Assembly (NCBI GenBank): GCA_016789955.1
Contig: JAEUPB010000079.1
Span: 1-64,000, forward strand
DNA length: 64,000 nt
Origin: Rubrivivax sp.
GTDB taxonomy: Bacteria > Pseudomonadota > Gammaproteobacteria > Burkholderiales > Burkholderiaceae_C
Direction: 5' to 3'
Shown here: one piece after another, positions 1 to 10,256 of the stretch
Layout: each line of letters opens with the position of its first letter
Position numbering within the stretch: the first letter of the stretch is position 1
The notes under the pieces: generated by a model
The model's input: only the letters and a program-made list of their open reading frames with translations
Database searches by the model: none
Told to the model about the DNA's origin: nothing
Program-made: the position numbers and the translations under genes

Positions 1-711
1 CAGGATCTCGTCACCACCGCGCCGAGCGTGGTGTACGAGGTGGAACTCGGCGACGGCGAAGTCGTGCAGGTGGAGAACCCCAGCCGCATGCCCGACATGG
101 GCCGCATCCGGGAGATCCGCGAGCCCATCGTCACCGTGCACCTGTACATGCCGCAGGACTGCGTGGGCCCGGTGATGACGCTGGCCAACCAGAAGCGCGG
201 CGTGCAGATGAACATGGCCTACCACGGCCGCCAGGTGATGCTGACCTACGAGCTGCCGCTCGCGGAGATCGTGCTGGACTTCTTCGACAAGCTCAAGGGC
301 GTGAGCCGCGGCTACGCGAGCATGGACTACGAGTTCAAGGAGTACCGCGCCGCCGACGTCGTCAAGGTCGACATCATGATCAACGGCGACCGCGTCGACC
401 CGCTGGCCATGATCGTGCACCGCACGCAGAGCGCGTACCGCGGGCGCGCCGTGGCGGCCAAGATGCGCGAGCAGATCCCGCGGCAGCAGTACGACGTGGC
501 GATCCAGGCCGCCATCGGCGCCAACATCATCGCCCGCGAGAACATCAAGGCGCTGCGCAAGAACGTGCTGGCAAAATGCTACGGCGGTGACATCACCCGC
601 AAGAAGAAGCTGCTCGAGAAGCAGAAGGCCGGCAAGAAGCGCATGAAGCAGATCGGCTCGGTGGAGGTGCCGCAGGAGGCCTTCCTCGCGATCCTGCAGG
701 TCGAAGACTGA
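1..711 (+). CDS. lepA: Elongation factor 4 (LepA), C-terminal part
   Basis: This is the last 236 residues of LepA/EF4, the ribosome-associated GTPase that back-translocates stalled ribosomes. The reading frame is open from base 1, so the gene begins upstream of the window. The visible part covers the EF-G domain V-like fold ([19 protein letters not shown]) and the LepA-specific C-terminal domain. The hallmarks of the latter are the [20 protein letters not shown] segment and the lysine-rich [20 protein letters not shown] stretch, followed by a normal C-terminus. lepB follows 17 bases downstream, the usual lepA-lepB pairing. The G domain lies outside the window and cannot be assessed. Confidence 0.97.
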   Translation, partial: QDLVTTAPSVVYEVELGDGEVVQVENPSRMPDMGRIREIREPIVTVHLYMPQDCVGPVMTLANQKRGVQMNMAYHGRQVMLTYELPLAEIVLDFFDKLKGVSRGYASMDYEFKEYRAADVVKVDIMINGDRVDPLAMIVHRTQSAYRGRAVAAKMREQIPRQQYDVAIQAAIGANIIARENIKALRKNVLAKCYGGDITRKKKLLEKQKAGKKRMKQIGSVEVPQEAFLAILQVED

Positions 712-728
712 AGGTTGCCCCTATCCAC

Positions 729-1697
729 ATGAGTGCACTCACTGCGGCGCTGTACGGCGCGCTCGTCGTCTACCTCGGAGGGTGGTTCCTGGGGCACTGG
801 ACGGGCAACTTCTCGCTGCTGCTGTTCCTGCTGACGCTGGTCACGCTCCTCTATTGGCTGGCGGAGCGCATGCGCTTCCGGCCGGCGCGCGAGGCCGCTG
901 CCGCCGCGCTGGAACAGCAGGATCGCCAGCGCCGGGCCGAGCTGTCGAAGATGGGCATCGAGAAGGTCGACGGCGATGTCGCCTCGGCACGGGCGCAGTT
1001 GCTGATGCAGCCGTGGTGGCTCGACTGGACCGCCGGCCTGTTCCCGGTGATCCTCATCGTGTTCCTGTTGCGCTCGTTCCTGTTCGAGCCCTTCAAGATC
1101 CCGTCGGGCTCGATGATCCCCACGCTGCTGGTCGGCGACCTGATCCTCGTGAACAAGTTCCACTACGGGGTCCGGCTGCCGGTGATCAACAAGAAGATCA
1201 TCGCGAACAACGACCCCAAGCGTGGCGACGTGATGGTGTTCCGCTACCCGGTGGACCCGCGCCAGGACTACATCAAGCGCGTCGTCGGCATCCCCGGCGA
1301 CGAGATCATCTACAGCAACCAGAAGCTCACCGTGAACGGGCAGCCCGTGCCGACGCAATCACTGGGCGACTACTACGACGAGGAAAGCCTGCGCTACGCG
1401 CCGATGTTCAGCGAGCGGTTCGGAGACGCCGAGCACCGCATCCTGGTAGACCCGCGGCGGCAGGCCTACTACGGCCCCGAGCCCAAGAACTTCCCGTTGC
1501 ACGAGAACTGCCGCTACAGCCCCGAAGGCATCACCTGCAAGGTGCCGCCCGGGCACTACTTCATGATGGGCGACAACCGCGACAATTCCCAGGACTCCCG
1601 CTTCTGGGGATTCGTGCCCGACGAGAACATCGTCGGGCGCGCGTTCCTGGTGTGGATGAATTTCAGCAACCCCGGACGCATCGGCAGCTTCCACTGA
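729..1697 (+). CDS. lepB: Signal peptidase I
   Basis: Type I signal peptidase (peptidase S26), 322 aa, which removes signal peptides from exported proteins at the outer face of the inner membrane. The N-terminus has hydrophobic segments at roughly residues 5-25 and 28-45 and another near 100-120 just before the catalytic domain, more than the minimal enzyme has. The catalytic serine is in PSGSMIPT (Ser128). The general-base lysine is in DYIKRVVGIPGD (Lys183). The C-terminal signature MGDNRDNSQDSR is intact. It lies between lepA and a small DUF4845 gene and is probably co-transcribed with both. Confidence 0.97.
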   Translation: MSALTAALYGALVVYLGGWFLGHWTGNFSLLLFLLTLVTLLYWLAERMRFRPAREAAAAALEQQDRQRRAELSKMGIEKVDGDVASARAQLLMQPWWLDWTAGLFPVILIVFLLRSFLFEPFKIPSGSMIPTLLVGDLILVNKFHYGVRLPVINKKIIANNDPKRGDVMVFRYPVDPRQDYIKRVVGIPGDEIIYSNQKLTVNGQPVPTQSLGDYYDEESLRYAPMFSERFGDAEHRILVDPRRQAYYGPEPKNFPLHENCRYSPEGITCKVPPGHYFMMGDNRDNSQDSRFWGFVPDENIVGRAFLVWMNFSNPGRIGSFH

Positions 1698-1716
1698 CAC
1701 CGCAGGAGGACCAGGC

Positions 1717-2100
1717 ATGACTCGAGCCGCAGGGGCCCATCGGCCGGGCGCACGCAGCAGGCAGCGCGGCCTGACGCTCTTCGGGCTGATGTTCTGGGCC
1801 ATCCTCATCGGCTTCTTCGGCTACGTGGCGGTGCGCACGCTGCCGACGCTCAACGAGTACTTCACGATCCAGCGCGCGGTCGACAAGATCGCCGGTGCCT
1901 CCCCGGCCACCGTGGCCGAGGCGCGGCTGGCGTTCGACCGGCAGAAGGACATCGAGTATTCGATCGAGTCCATCAGCGGCAAGGATCTCGAGATCACGAA
2001 GGAGAACGACCGCGTCGTGATCCGCTACTCGTACAACAAGGAAGTGCCCTTGTACGGCCCGGTCTACGTGCTGATCAAGTACGAGGGGCGCTCCCGCTGA
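1717..2100 (+). CDS. DUF4845 small membrane protein
   Basis: A 127-aa protein with a short basic N-terminus (RQRG) and a hydrophobic segment around residues 17-38 that resembles a type IV pilin-like or single-pass anchor. A soluble domain follows, ending in the GPVYVLIKYEG motif. This pattern and the position between lepB and rnc match the DUF4845 family of beta- and gammaproteobacteria, whose function is unknown. A good Shine-Dalgarno (AGGAGG) sits about 8 bases before the ATG. Genomic position suggests a link to secretion or membrane quality control, but nothing in the sequence shows a biochemical role. Confidence 0.85.
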   Translation: MTRAAGAHRPGARSRQRGLTLFGLMFWAILIGFFGYVAVRTLPTLNEYFTIQRAVDKIAGASPATVAEARLAFDRQKDIEYSIESISGKDLEITKENDRVVIRYSYNKEVPLYGPVYVLIKYEGRSR

Positions 2101-2113
2101 CGGCGGGTCACCG

Positions 2114-2812
2114 ATGGGCCTGGATGCCTTGCAGCAGCGCCTCGGCTGGCGCTACTCCCAGCCGGCTCTGCTCGTACGCGCGCTGACCCACCGCAGCCAC
2201 GGCGCCGATCACAACGAGCGCCTGGAGTTCCTCGGCGATGCGGTCCTGAATCTCGCCATATCGCAACTGCTGTACGAGCAGTTCGCGGACTCCCCGGAAG
2301 GCGATCTGACGCGCGTGCGCGCGCACCTCGTGCGGGAGGACAGCCTGCATCGGACGGCGTTGGCGCTGGGGCTGCCGACCGTGGTGAGGCTGTCCGAGGG
2401 CGAGGCCCGGGCCGGCGGCGCCCATCGGCCGTCGATCCTGGCCGATGCCGTGGAGGCGCTCATCGGCGCGACCTTCGTCGATGGCGGGTTCGGCGCCGCG
2501 CTGGAGGTCGTGCGGCGCCTCTTCGGCGAGCAGATCCACGGGGCGGAGACCGATCGCTTCTCCAAGGACCCGAAGACCGAACTGCAGGAGTGGCTGCAGG
2601 CCCGCCGCATCCCGGTGCCGAGCTACCGCATCGTGGCCACGCGCGGGCAGGCGCACGCGCAGACCTTCGAGGTCGAGTGCGCGGTGCCCACGCTGGCGTT
2701 GGCCGAACTCGGGCACGGCCGTTCGCGACGCGCGGCCGAGCAGGAGGCCGCGGGTCGCCTGCTCGAACTGCTGAAGTCGCGCGACGGCCCCGGCAGCCCG
2801 CTCAGGTCATGA
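2114..2812 (+). CDS. rnc: Ribonuclease III
   Basis: Double-stranded-RNA endonuclease of 232 aa, involved in rRNA and mRNA processing. The RNase III signature [14 protein letters not shown] is at residues ~35-48, with the metal-binding acidic residues of the catalytic domain (E and D in this motif, D and E in [16 protein letters not shown]). A C-terminal dsRNA-binding domain starts near residue 155 ([20 protein letters not shown]) and ends in [17 protein letters not shown]. Its TGA overlaps the ATG of era by 4 bases, implying coupled translation; rnc-era is a classic pair. Confidence 0.97.
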   Translation: MGLDALQQRLGWRYSQPALLVRALTHRSHGADHNERLEFLGDAVLNLAISQLLYEQFADSPEGDLTRVRAHLVREDSLHRTALALGLPTVVRLSEGEARAGGAHRPSILADAVEALIGATFVDGGFGAALEVVRRLFGEQIHGAETDRFSKDPKTELQEWLQARRIPVPSYRIVATRGQAHAQTFEVECAVPTLALAELGHGRSRRAAEQEAAGRLLELLKSRDGPGSPLRS

Positions 2813-3714
2813 GCGCGCCCGCCGCCGCCCCTGCCCCCGCGCGCTGCGGCCTGGTCGCCATCGTCGGGCGCCCGAACGTCGGCAAGTCGACGCTGCTGAA
2901 TGCGCTGGTCGGCCAGAAGATCAGCATCACGTCGAAGAAGGCGCAGACCACGCGCCATCGCATCACGGGCGTGCGCACCGTCGGCGAGTCGCAGTTCGTG
3001 TTCGTCGACACGCCCGGCTTCCAGATGAAGCACGGCACGGCGCTGAACCGCACGCTCAACCGCACCGTGCTGGCTTCGCTGGCCGACGTCGACGCGGTGT
3101 TCTTCGTCGTCGAGGCCGGCCGCTTCGGCCTCGACGACGCCAAGGTGCTCGCATTGCTGCCGCACGACAAGCCGGTGCTGCTGATCGCCAACAAGCTCGA
3201 CGCCGTGATCCGCCGCAACGACATGCTGCCGTGGCTCAAGTCCATGCAGGAGCGGCACGCCTTCGCCGAGTACGTGCCGATGTCGGCGCAGCGCCCGGCC
3301 GACGTCGAGCGCCTCTTCGGCATCGCGGCCAGGTACCTGCCCGAGCAGGCCTGGCTGTACGAGGAGGACGCGCTCACCGACCGCAGCGAGCGCTTCATCG
3401 CCGGCGAGATCATCCGCGAGAAGCTGTTCCGGCTGACCGGCGACGAACTGCCCTACGCGTCGACGGTGGTGATCGACAAGTTCGAGGAGGAGGGGGAGCT
3501 GCGACGCATCGCCGCCACCATCGTCGTCGAACGCGACAACCACAAGGGCATGGTGATCGGGCAGGGCGGCGAGCGGCTCAAGCGCATCGGCTCCGAGGCG
3601 CGGCAGGAGCTCGAGCAGCTGTGGGGTGCCCGCGTGTTCCTCGAGCTGTGGGTGGCGGTGCGCAGCGGCTGGGCCGACGACGAGAGCCACCTGCGCAGCT
3701 ACGGCTACGAATGA
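2809..3714 (+). CDS. era: GTPase Era
   Basis: Essential GTPase that binds the 3' end of 16S rRNA during 30S maturation, 301 aa. The G domain has G1 [10 protein letters not shown]3 DTPGF and G4 NKLD. The C-terminal KH domain carries the [18 protein letters not shown]-binding loop. The ATG at 2809 is chosen because it overlaps the rnc stop as ATGA and leaves only a short alanine/proline-rich leader before the G domain. An in-frame start 219 bases upstream would add residues that lie over rnc and look like out-of-frame translation. The gene ends in another ATGA overlap with recO. Confidence 0.97.
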   Translation: MSAPAAAPAPARCGLVAIVGRPNVGKSTLLNALVGQKISITSKKAQTTRHRITGVRTVGESQFVFVDTPGFQMKHGTALNRTLNRTVLASLADVDAVFFVVEAGRFGLDDAKVLALLPHDKPVLLIANKLDAVIRRNDMLPWLKSMQERHAFAEYVPMSAQRPADVERLFGIAARYLPEQAWLYEEDALTDRSERFIAGEIIREKLFRLTGDELPYASTVVIDKFEEEGELRRIAATIVVERDNHKGMVIGQGGERLKRIGSEARQELEQLWGARVFLELWVAVRSGWADDESHLRSYGYE

Positions 3715-4496
3715 GCACCCGCGCGCGCACGCCGCCCGGCGGCGGCGCGCTGGCCGCCTATGTGCTGCACCAGTACGACTGGAGCGAGTCCAGCCTGATC
3801 GTCGAGCTGTTCACCCGCGAGCGCGGCCGTCTCGCCGTGGCTGCCAAGGGGGCCAAGCGGCCGACGTCGCAGCTGCGCCCGATCCTGCTGCCGTTCGGCC
3901 GCCTGGTCGTGCAGCTCGCCAAGGCGCCTGCGGACGCCGAGCTGCACACGCTGCGCGGCGCCGACTGGGCCGGGGGCGAGCCGACCGTGGCGGGCGCGGC
4001 GCTGTTCGCCGGGTTCCACCTCAACGAACTGCTGCTCAAGCTGCTGCCGCGGCAGGATCCGCATCCGCGCCTGTTCGATGCCTACGCGGCGACGCTGCGC
4101 ATGCTCGGTGCCGGCGACGAGTCGGCGCGCCGCGCGGCGCTGCGAGCCTTCGAGTGGCTGCTGCTGCGCGAGCTGGGCTGGCTGCCCGCGCTGGATGCGG
4201 TCACGCCCACGGGCCGACCCGTCGAGGCCGCACTCGGCTACACGCTGCATGGCGAGCACGGCCTGGTGGTGGCCGCCGGCGGCATCGACGGCGCCACGCT
4301 CGCTGCTGTGCACGCGGCGCTCGAAGCCGACGACCTCGTCGGCCTGCGCGACGCCTGCCTCGCGCCGGCCACCGCGCACCGCGACGCCCTGGCCGCGGTG
4401 CTTCACTATCATCTGGGCCATGCGTCGCTGCGCACGCGGCAGGTCATGCACGGCGTGCACCAGCTGCAGCGGGCCCGCGCCCAGCCACGAGGGTAG
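3711..4496 (+). CDS. recO: DNA repair protein RecO
   Basis: Recombination mediator that helps load RecA on SSB-coated DNA (RecFOR pathway), 261 aa. The N-terminal OB-fold is recognisable ([33 protein letters not shown]), followed by the helical domain ([25 protein letters not shown]). The start overlaps the era stop by 4 bases. A zinc-finger cysteine cluster, present in some RecO proteins, is not evident here. pdxJ begins 5 bases downstream, the conserved era-recO-pdxJ-acpS order. Confidence 0.94.
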   Translation: MSTRARTPPGGGALAAYVLHQYDWSESSLIVELFTRERGRLAVAAKGAKRPTSQLRPILLPFGRLVVQLAKAPADAELHTLRGADWAGGEPTVAGAALFAGFHLNELLLKLLPRQDPHPRLFDAYAATLRMLGAGDESARRAALRAFEWLLLRELGWLPALDAVTPTGRPVEAALGYTLHGEHGLVVAAGGIDGATLAAVHAALEADDLVGLRDACLAPATAHRDALAAVLHYHLGHASLRTRQVMHGVHQLQRARAQPRG

Positions 4497-4501
4497 CCGC
4501 G

Positions 4502-5281
4502 ATGAATCCACTGGTGGCCGACGGCCCCGCCGATCCGCACCGCCGGGCGCGCACCGCGCTGTCGGTGAACATCAACAAGGTCGCCACGCTGCGCAACACG
4601 CGGCACCTCGGCATCCCGAGCGTGGTGCATGCGGCCACGCTGGCGCTGCGCGGCGGTGCGCACGGCATCACCGTGCATCCGCGGCCCGACCAGCGCCACA
4701 TCCGCACGGGCGACGTGCACGACCTGGCTGCGCTGCTGAAGGACTGGACCCAGGCCGAATACAACCTCGAGGGCAACCCGTTCCACAACCTGATGGACCT
4801 GGTGCGCGCCGTGCGGCCGCACCAGTGCACCTTCGTGCCCGACAGCGAGGGGCAGTTCACGTCCGACCATGGCTGGGACCTCGCAGCCGATGGGGCGAGG
4901 CTGGTGCCGCTGATCGAGGAGGCGCACGCGCTGGGCGTGCGGGTGAGCCTCTTCATGGACCCACTGCCAGAGGCGATGGCCGCGGCTCGGGCAGTGGGGG
5001 CCGATCGCATCGAGCTCTACACCGAGCCCTACGCGGCCGCCTTTGGCACCGACCGGCAGGCGGCGCAGGTGGAACGCTTCGCGGCGGCCGCCCGCGCGGC
5101 GCTGGCGGCCGGCCTGGGCATCAACGCCGGCCACGACCTGAACCGCGACAACCTCGCGCCCTTCCTCGCGGCCGTGCCCGGCGTGCTCGAGGTGTCGATC
5201 GGCCACGCGCTGATCGGCGATGCGCTGGAGTTCGGCCTCGAGGACACGGTGCGCCGCTACCTGCGCTGCATCGGCCCATGA
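4502..5281 (+). CDS. pdxJ: Pyridoxine 5'-phosphate synthase
   Basis: TIM-barrel enzyme that condenses 1-deoxy-D-xylulose 5-phosphate with 3-amino-2-oxopropyl phosphate to pyridoxine 5'-phosphate, 259 aa. Family segments are [15 protein letters not shown] at the N-terminus, [38 protein letters not shown], and the phosphate-binding [11 protein letters not shown] and [12 protein letters not shown] near the C-terminus. The ATG at 4502 follows recO by 5 bases. The stop overlaps the acpS start (ATGA), the usual pdxJ-acpS coupling. Confidence 0.97.
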   Translation: MNPLVADGPADPHRRARTALSVNINKVATLRNTRHLGIPSVVHAATLALRGGAHGITVHPRPDQRHIRTGDVHDLAALLKDWTQAEYNLEGNPFHNLMDLVRAVRPHQCTFVPDSEGQFTSDHGWDLAADGARLVPLIEEAHALGVRVSLFMDPLPEAMAAARAVGADRIELYTEPYAAAFGTDRQAAQVERFAAAARAALAAGLGINAGHDLNRDNLAPFLAAVPGVLEVSIGHALIGDALEFGLEDTVRRYLRCIGP

Positions 5282-5679
5282 TCTACGGCATCGGCACCGA
5301 CCTGTGCGACGTGCGCCGCATCGAGGCCACCTTGGCGCGACGGGGTGATCGCTTCGCCGAGAAGGTGCTGGGCCCCTCCGAGATGCAGGTGTTCCGCGCG
5401 CGTCGCGAGCGATCCGACGGCCGCGGCGTGCGCTACCTGGCCACGCGCTTCTCGGCCAAGGAGGCGTTCTCGAAGGCCGTCGGCATGGGCATCCGCGCGC
5501 CGATGGCGTGGCGCGACTGCGAGGTGCTCAACGAGCCCAGCGGCAAGCCGATGATCCGGCTGCACCACGCGCTGGCGGCGTGGTTCGATGCGCGCGGGCT
5601 GCGGGCCCATGTGACCGTCACCGATGAGAGCGACTACGTGGCGTCGTTCGTCGTCGTCGAACACGGAGGATCGCCATGA
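5278..5679 (+). CDS. acpS: Holo-[acyl-carrier-protein] synthase
   Basis: Transfers 4'-phosphopantetheine from CoA to apo-ACP, 133 aa. The two metal- and CoA-binding signatures are intact: [13 protein letters not shown] at residues 4-16, with the catalytic Asp, and [15 protein letters not shown] in the middle. The C-terminal beta-strand [15 protein letters not shown] is typical. The gene overlaps pdxJ upstream and nagZ downstream by 4 bases each, so it is translated inside a tight operon. Confidence 0.96.
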   Translation: MIYGIGTDLCDVRRIEATLARRGDRFAEKVLGPSEMQVFRARRERSDGRGVRYLATRFSAKEAFSKAVGMGIRAPMAWRDCEVLNEPSGKPMIRLHHALAAWFDARGLRAHVTVTDESDYVASFVVVEHGGSP

Positions 5680-6737
5680 GCGAGCACGCTCCCGTCATGC
5701 TGGACGTGGCCGGGCTCGCGCTCGGCGACGATGATCGCCGTCGCCTGCGCGACCCGCTCACCGGCGGCCTCATCTTCTTCGCGCGCAACTGGCAGGACCG
5801 GCGGCAGCTCGTCGAGCTCGTCGCGGAAGCGAAGTCGATACGGCCGGATCTGCTGGTCGCGGTCGATCACGAAGGCGGGCGCGTGATGCGTTTCCGCGGG
5901 GACGGGTTCACGCCGGTGCCACCGATGCGGCGGCTGGGCGAGCTGTGGATGCACGACGCGATGCGCGCCACCGACGCGGCCACCGCCTGCGGCCTCGTGC
6001 TCGGCAGCGAGCTGCGCGCCTGCGGCGTCGATCTCACGCTGGCGCCCGTGCTCGACCTCGACCACGGCGGCAGCAACGTCATCGGCGACCGCGCCTTCCA
6101 CCGCGATGCCCGCGTGGCCGCCTTGCTCGCCAAGAGCGTGATGCACGGGCTGCTGCTGGCCGGCATGGCGCATTGCGGCAAGCACTTCCCCGGCCACGGC
6201 CACGTGCAGGCCGACAGCCATGTCGACGTGCCGGTGGACGATCGCACGCTCACGGACATCCTGGCGGACGATGCCGCCCCGTACGCGTGGCTCGCGACCA
6301 GCCTCGCCGCCGTCATGCCGGGGCACGTGATCTACCCGCGCGTCGACGCGAGGCCTGCCGGCTACTCGTCGCGCTGGCTGCAGGACGTGCTGCGCGGCCG
6401 GCTCGGCTTCACCGGCTGCGTGTTCAGCGACGACCTGTCGATGGCCGGTGCACGGCAGCTCGACGGGAAGGCCTTGTCGTACACCGACGCCGCGCTGGCG
6501 GCGCTGGGTGCCGGCTGCGACATGGTGCTGCTGTGCAACCAGACGCTGGACGGTGGCCGCGCGGTCGACGAGTTGCTCGAGGGCCTCACGGCGGCGGCCC
6601 GTGACGGGCGCTGGGTACCCGACGCGCAGTGCGATGCGCGGCGGCTCAGCCTGCTGCCCATGGCGCCACCACGGCCCTGGGACGAGCTGATGCGCGACCC
6701 GGCCTACCAGCTGGCGCTGGAGCGACTGCCAAGTTGA
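5676..6737 (+). CDS. nagZ: Beta-N-acetylhexosaminidase NagZ
   Basis: Cytoplasmic glycoside hydrolase family 3 enzyme that releases N-acetylglucosamine from anhydromuropeptides in peptidoglycan recycling, 353 aa. Signatures are [15 protein letters not shown], the substrate/catalytic loop [20 protein letters not shown] with the His-Asp pair, and the nucleophile region [16 protein letters not shown]. It is the last gene of the lepA-nagZ run. Its stop codon lies at the base of a strong hairpin that probably terminates transcription. Confidence 0.96.
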   Translation: MSEHAPVMLDVAGLALGDDDRRRLRDPLTGGLIFFARNWQDRRQLVELVAEAKSIRPDLLVAVDHEGGRVMRFRGDGFTPVPPMRRLGELWMHDAMRATDAATACGLVLGSELRACGVDLTLAPVLDLDHGGSNVIGDRAFHRDARVAALLAKSVMHGLLLAGMAHCGKHFPGHGHVQADSHVDVPVDDRTLTDILADDAAPYAWLATSLAAVMPGHVIYPRVDARPAGYSSRWLQDVLRGRLGFTGCVFSDDLSMAGARQLDGKALSYTDAALAALGAGCDMVLLCNQTLDGGRAVDELLEGLTAAARDGRWVPDAQCDARRLSLLPMAPPRPWDELMRDPAYQLALERLPS

Positions 6738-6763
6738 GCGGGCGGAGCGGCCGCCGCCCGCTC
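6736..6763. terminator. Convergent hairpin between nagZ and rne
   Basis: A perfect 10-bp GC stem, GAGCGGGCGG (6736-6745) paired with CCGCCCGCTC (6754-6763), encloses an 8-base loop. It sits exactly between the convergent nagZ and rne genes. There is no T-run on either strand, so it is a hairpin consistent with a bidirectional terminator rather than a textbook intrinsic one. Confidence 0.55.
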
Positions 6764-6786
6764 GAGCAGGCGGCCGCGCGAACCGG

Positions 6787-9744
6787 TCAGTGCCGGGCCG
6801 CCTCGAACGGCAGCTTCATCTGAGACAGGTCCTTGCGCGTCTCGACGAGCACCAGCGGACCGTCGTCGACCAGGACCACCGGCCGCGGTTCGCGCGGCAC
6901 GCGGATCGGCTGCGGCTCGGCGGCGATCGCCTCGCGCACGACCCGGACCTTCTCCGCGTCGGAGTGCACCCACTCCATGCCCGCGGCGGCGGCCAGTGCG
7001 GCCAGCGATTCGGTCGGGAGGTCGTAGCGCTGGGGTTGCGGGACGGACCGTTGAACCGGAGCCGGCGCCATCGCCGGAGCCTGTACCGGTACCGGTGCAG
7101 CGGCAGGCTCGCGGTCATGCCTGTGGTCTGCAGCCGGTGCAGCGGCAGGACCGACCGGTGCATCCGGGGCCGCCGTCGGCTCCAAGTCCGGTGCAGCGGT
7201 TGCCGCGCGCGCTTCCTCCGCAGGGACTCCATCGGCCATCGGCGTGGCTGCAAAGGTGCCGACCGCATCGACGGCATCGCCATCGGCGCGGACCTCGCCA
7301 CCTTCGGTGGCCGGCGCCTCGTCCCCTTCGCGGGCCTCGCGACGACCGCGGCCGCGGCCACCGCGGCGGCGGCCTCCTTCGCGGGGTTCACGCGGTTCGC
7401 GGCCCTCGCCAGGGCCTGTCGTGCCGGCCTCGACGCTCTGCGCTTCCGCGGTCGCGCCACTCTCGCTTGCATTCAACGTCTCGGCGGCCTGCTCGCTCGT
7501 CGGCAGGGCCGTCGACTCGTCGGTGCGCCCTTCGCCCCGGTCTCGCCCACCACGACGGCGGCGACGGCGCCCACCTTCTCCGCTCTCGCCCGGCGTGTAG
7601 TCGGCCGTGGGGATGGTGTCGACGAAGGACTGTGGCGCCTCTGCCGCGGGCATGGCCGCGACGTCGGCCTGAGCGCGCTCGCGCTCGGGCCGGTTGCCAC
7701 GGCGCGAGTCGCCGCGACCTTCGCCGCGGTTCTCGCCACGGCTTTCGCCACCCCGTCCCTCCCGGCGCCCGTCGCGTGAGTCACCGCGGCCTTCGCGATT
7801 GCCGCCGCGACCGCGGTCACCCCCGCGCTCGCCACGGTCACCGCGCTCGCCACGTTCGCCGCGGCGACCTTCGCGGCGGCCGTCACGGCGCTCTTCCGCG
7901 GCTGCCGGCGCTGCCGGTGCGGCCGCTGCCACCGCGGGTGCCGGTGCCGGCGCGGCCGGTGCAGGCGTCGGTGCCGGCACCGGGCCGAAGAGCTTCTTGA
8001 ACCACCCGAAGAAGCCGCCGGTGGCCGGCACGGGCGGTGCCGGTGGCGGCGCCATCACCTGCACGGGCGCGGCCGGAGCCGCAACCGGTGCCGGGGCCTC
8101 GGCCCTGGGCGGCGGCGCCACCGGGGCCGGCGGCGCGGGCTGGTCGGGCAGCACGCCCTTGATCACCGGTTCCTGCTTCTTGGCTCCACTGGTGTCGCGG
8201 CGGCGCGTGATGCCCACCTCGTCGTCGGGTTCCTCGACCATCGTGTAGCTGGCGCGGAAGCTCTCCAGGCGCGGGTCGTCGTGGCGCAGCCGCTCGAGCT
8301 TGTAGTTCGGCGTCTCCAGGTGCTTGTTGGGCACCAGCAGCACGGTAATGCGCTGCTTCAGCTCGATCTTGGTGATCTCGGCGCGCTTCTCGTTGAGCAG
8401 GAAGCTCGTCACCTCCACCGGCACCTGCACGTGCACGGCGGCGGTGTTCTCCTTCATCGCCTCCTCCTGCACCATGCGCAGGATCTGCAGCGCGCTGCTC
8501 TCGGTGTCGCGGATGTGGCCGGTGCCGTTGCAGCGCGGGCAGGTGATGTGGCTGCCTTCGCTGAGCGCCGGGCGCAGACGCTGGCGCGACAGTTCCAGCA
8601 GGCCGAACTTGCTGATCGAGGAGAACTGCACCCGCGCCCGGTCGAAGCGCAGCGCGTCGCGCAGCCGCTGCTCCACCTCGCGGCGATTCTTGCTCTCCTC
8701 CATGTCGATGAAGTCGACGACGATCAGGCCGCCGAGGTCGCGCAGCCGCATCTGGCGCGCGATCTCGTCGGCCGCCTCGAGGTTGGTGCGGGTGGCGGTT
8801 TCCTCGATGTCGGTGCCGCGCGTGGCGCGCGCCGAGTTCACGTCGACCGCCACCAGCGCCTCGGTGTGGTCGATCACGATGGCGCCGCCCGAAGGCAGGT
8901 TCACCGTGCGGCTGAACGCCGTCTCGATCTGGTGCTCGATCTGGAAGCGCGAGAAGAGGGGCGCGTCGTCCCGGTAGCGCTTCACGCGTGCCGCGTTGTC
9001 CGGCATCACGTGGTTCATGAACTGGTGCGCCTGATCGTAGATGTCGTCGGTGTCGATCAGGATCTCGCCGATGTCCGCGGTGAAGTAGTCGCGGATCGCG
9101 CGGATGACGAGGCTCGATTCCTGGTAGATCAGGAAGGCGCCCTTGCCCGCCTTGGAGGCGCCGTCGATGGCGTCCCAGAGCTTGAGCATGTAGTTCAGGT
9201 CCCACTGCAGCTCGGCGGCGCTGCGGCCGATGCCGGCGGTGCGCGCGATCAGGCTCATGCCCTTGGGGTAGTCGAGCTGCTCCAGGTTCTCCTTGAGCTC
9301 CTCGCGGTCCTCGCCCTCGATGCGCCGGCTGACGCCGCCGCCGCGTGGATTGTTGGGCATCAGCACCAGGTAGCGGCCGGCCAGGCTGACGAACGTGGTG
9401 AGCGCCGCGCCCTTGTTTCCTCGCTCCTCCTTCTCGACCTGGACCAGCAGTTCCTGCCCTTCCCGGACGGCATCGCTGATCTTCGCGTTGCGCACGTCGG
9501 CGCCGTCACGGAAGTAGTTCTTCGAGATCTCCTTGAACGGCAGGAAGCCGTGGCGGTCCTCGCCGTAGTCGACGAAGCAGGCCTCCAGCGACGGCTCCAC
9601 CCGCGTGATGACGGCCTTGTAGATGTTGCCCTTGCGCTGCTCGCGGCCCTCGATCTCGGTCTCGAAGTCCAGCAGCTTCTGTCCGTCGACGATCGCCAGC
9701 CGCCGTTCCTCCGGCTGCGTGGCGTTGATCAACATGCGTTTCAT
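6787..9744 (-). CDS. rne: Ribonuclease E
   Basis: Main endoribonuclease for mRNA decay and rRNA/tRNA processing and the scaffold of the degradosome, 985 aa. The N-terminal half has the S1 RNA-binding domain ([23 protein letters not shown], residues ~38-60) and the DNase I-like catalytic site with aspartates in [12 protein letters not shown] (Asp301) and [14 protein letters not shown] (Asp344). The zinc-link CPRCNGTGH is near residue 400. The betaproteobacterial motif [10 protein letters not shown] is near residue 577. Beyond this the C-terminal third is disordered: proline/alanine-rich blocks, a long Arg/Gly/Glu/Asp-rich stretch (about residues 620-710) and an Ala/Pro-rich tail ending in the conserved LPFEAARH-type end. 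A strong SD (GAGGAGATG) precedes the ATG. Confidence 0.97.
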   Translation of the reverse strand: MKRMLINATQPEERRLAIVDGQKLLDFETEIEGREQRKGNIYKAVITRVEPSLEACFVDYGEDRHGFLPFKEISKNYFRDGADVRNAKISDAVREGQELLVQVEKEERGNKGAALTTFVSLAGRYLVLMPNNPRGGGVSRRIEGEDREELKENLEQLDYPKGMSLIARTAGIGRSAAELQWDLNYMLKLWDAIDGASKAGKGAFLIYQESSLVIRAIRDYFTADIGEILIDTDDIYDQAHQFMNHVMPDNAARVKRYRDDAPLFSRFQIEHQIETAFSRTVNLPSGGAIVIDHTEALVAVDVNSARATRGTDIEETATRTNLEAADEIARQMRLRDLGGLIVVDFIDMEESKNRREVEQRLRDALRFDRARVQFSSISKFGLLELSRQRLRPALSEGSHITCPRCNGTGHIRDTESSALQILRMVQEEAMKENTAAVHVQVPVEVTSFLLNEKRAEITKIELKQRITVLLVPNKHLETPNYKLERLRHDDPRLESFRASYTMVEEPDDEVGITRRRDTSGAKKQEPVIKGVLPDQPAPPAPVAPPPRAEAPAPVAAPAAPVQVMAPPPAPPVPATGGFFGWFKKLFGPVPAPTPAPAAPAPAPAVAAAAPAAPAAAEERRDGRREGRRGERGERGDRGERGGDRGRGGNREGRGDSRDGRREGRGGESRGENRGEGRGDSRRGNRPERERAQADVAAMPAAEAPQSFVDTIPTADYTPGESGEGGRRRRRRGGRDRGEGRTDESTALPTSEQAAETLNASESGATAEAQSVEAGTTGPGEGREPREPREGGRRRGGRGRGRREAREGDEAPATEGGEVRADGDAVDAVGTFAATPMADGVPAEEARAATAAPDLEPTAAPDAPVGPAAAPAADHRHDREPAAAPVPVQAPAMAPAPVQRSVPQPQRYDLPTESLAALAAAAGMEWVHSDAEKVRVVREAIAAEPQPIRVPREPRPVVLVDDGPLVLVETRKDLSQMKLPFEAARH

Positions 9745-10256
9745 CGCATCTCCTCGTGCTCATCCACCCATTGGCGATGCACGAGAGACGCGACTGCAGA
9801 ACCATGGCGCGAAATGCCCTGGACTGCCCGGCGGCCGGCGCCCGATCAGTTCGACGGAGCGGCGGTGGCGTCGGTCAGCGTTGGCGCTTGCGCCGCCGCA
9901 CCCGGAGATCCGCGCGCGGCCCGGCAGCGCAGGCGGGCCAGGGCGGCTCGTGGCCGTGGCGCGGGGCTGTTCCGGGTGCAGGACGGAGTCATGGGGCCTG
10001 GCGGCGCAGGGTCACCGCGCGTGAGAGCGAGGACCGTGTGTTCTTTCGTGGCCGGACCGGCGAAGGTCGGGCGGGTTCTTGTTCGTGCCTCTCGAAGGAC
10101 GCCTGCTCGCTGCGCGCTGCCGGCTCGCTTCGGAACCGCCGGCCCACGCGCGCTCTGCTGGCGCTGCATCGTGCTTTCCCCGCCTGAACCTCGGTGCTGC
10201 CGTCTAAACTCCGGCAAATCAAGCACTTAGCGCAGAACGTGGAGCCGCGGATTATA
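9745..10256 (-). promoter_or_regulatory. Long rne leader and promoter region
   Basis: The 449 bases between the rne start and the earliest rluC start hold no convincing gene. On the minus strand a perfect -10 hexamer TATAAT lies at 10256-10251; no good -35 is visible. Transcription from about 10245 would give a ~500-base untranslated rne leader. Long structured leaders that let RNase E cut its own mRNA are known from E. coli rne. The region also has to carry signals for the divergent rluC gene. The promoter assignment is inferred from the hexamer and distance only. Confidence 0.5.

Noticed and set aside
2590-2808. Upstream in-frame extension of era
   Set aside because: It lies entirely within rnc in another frame, is low-complexity and the ATGA overlap at 2809 is the natural start.
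8281-10230. A 649-codon plus-strand frame across rne and its leader
   Set aside because: It is antisense to RNase E coding sequence, with Leu/Val/Asp/Arg composition and no recognisable domain. It does not explain the rne leader.
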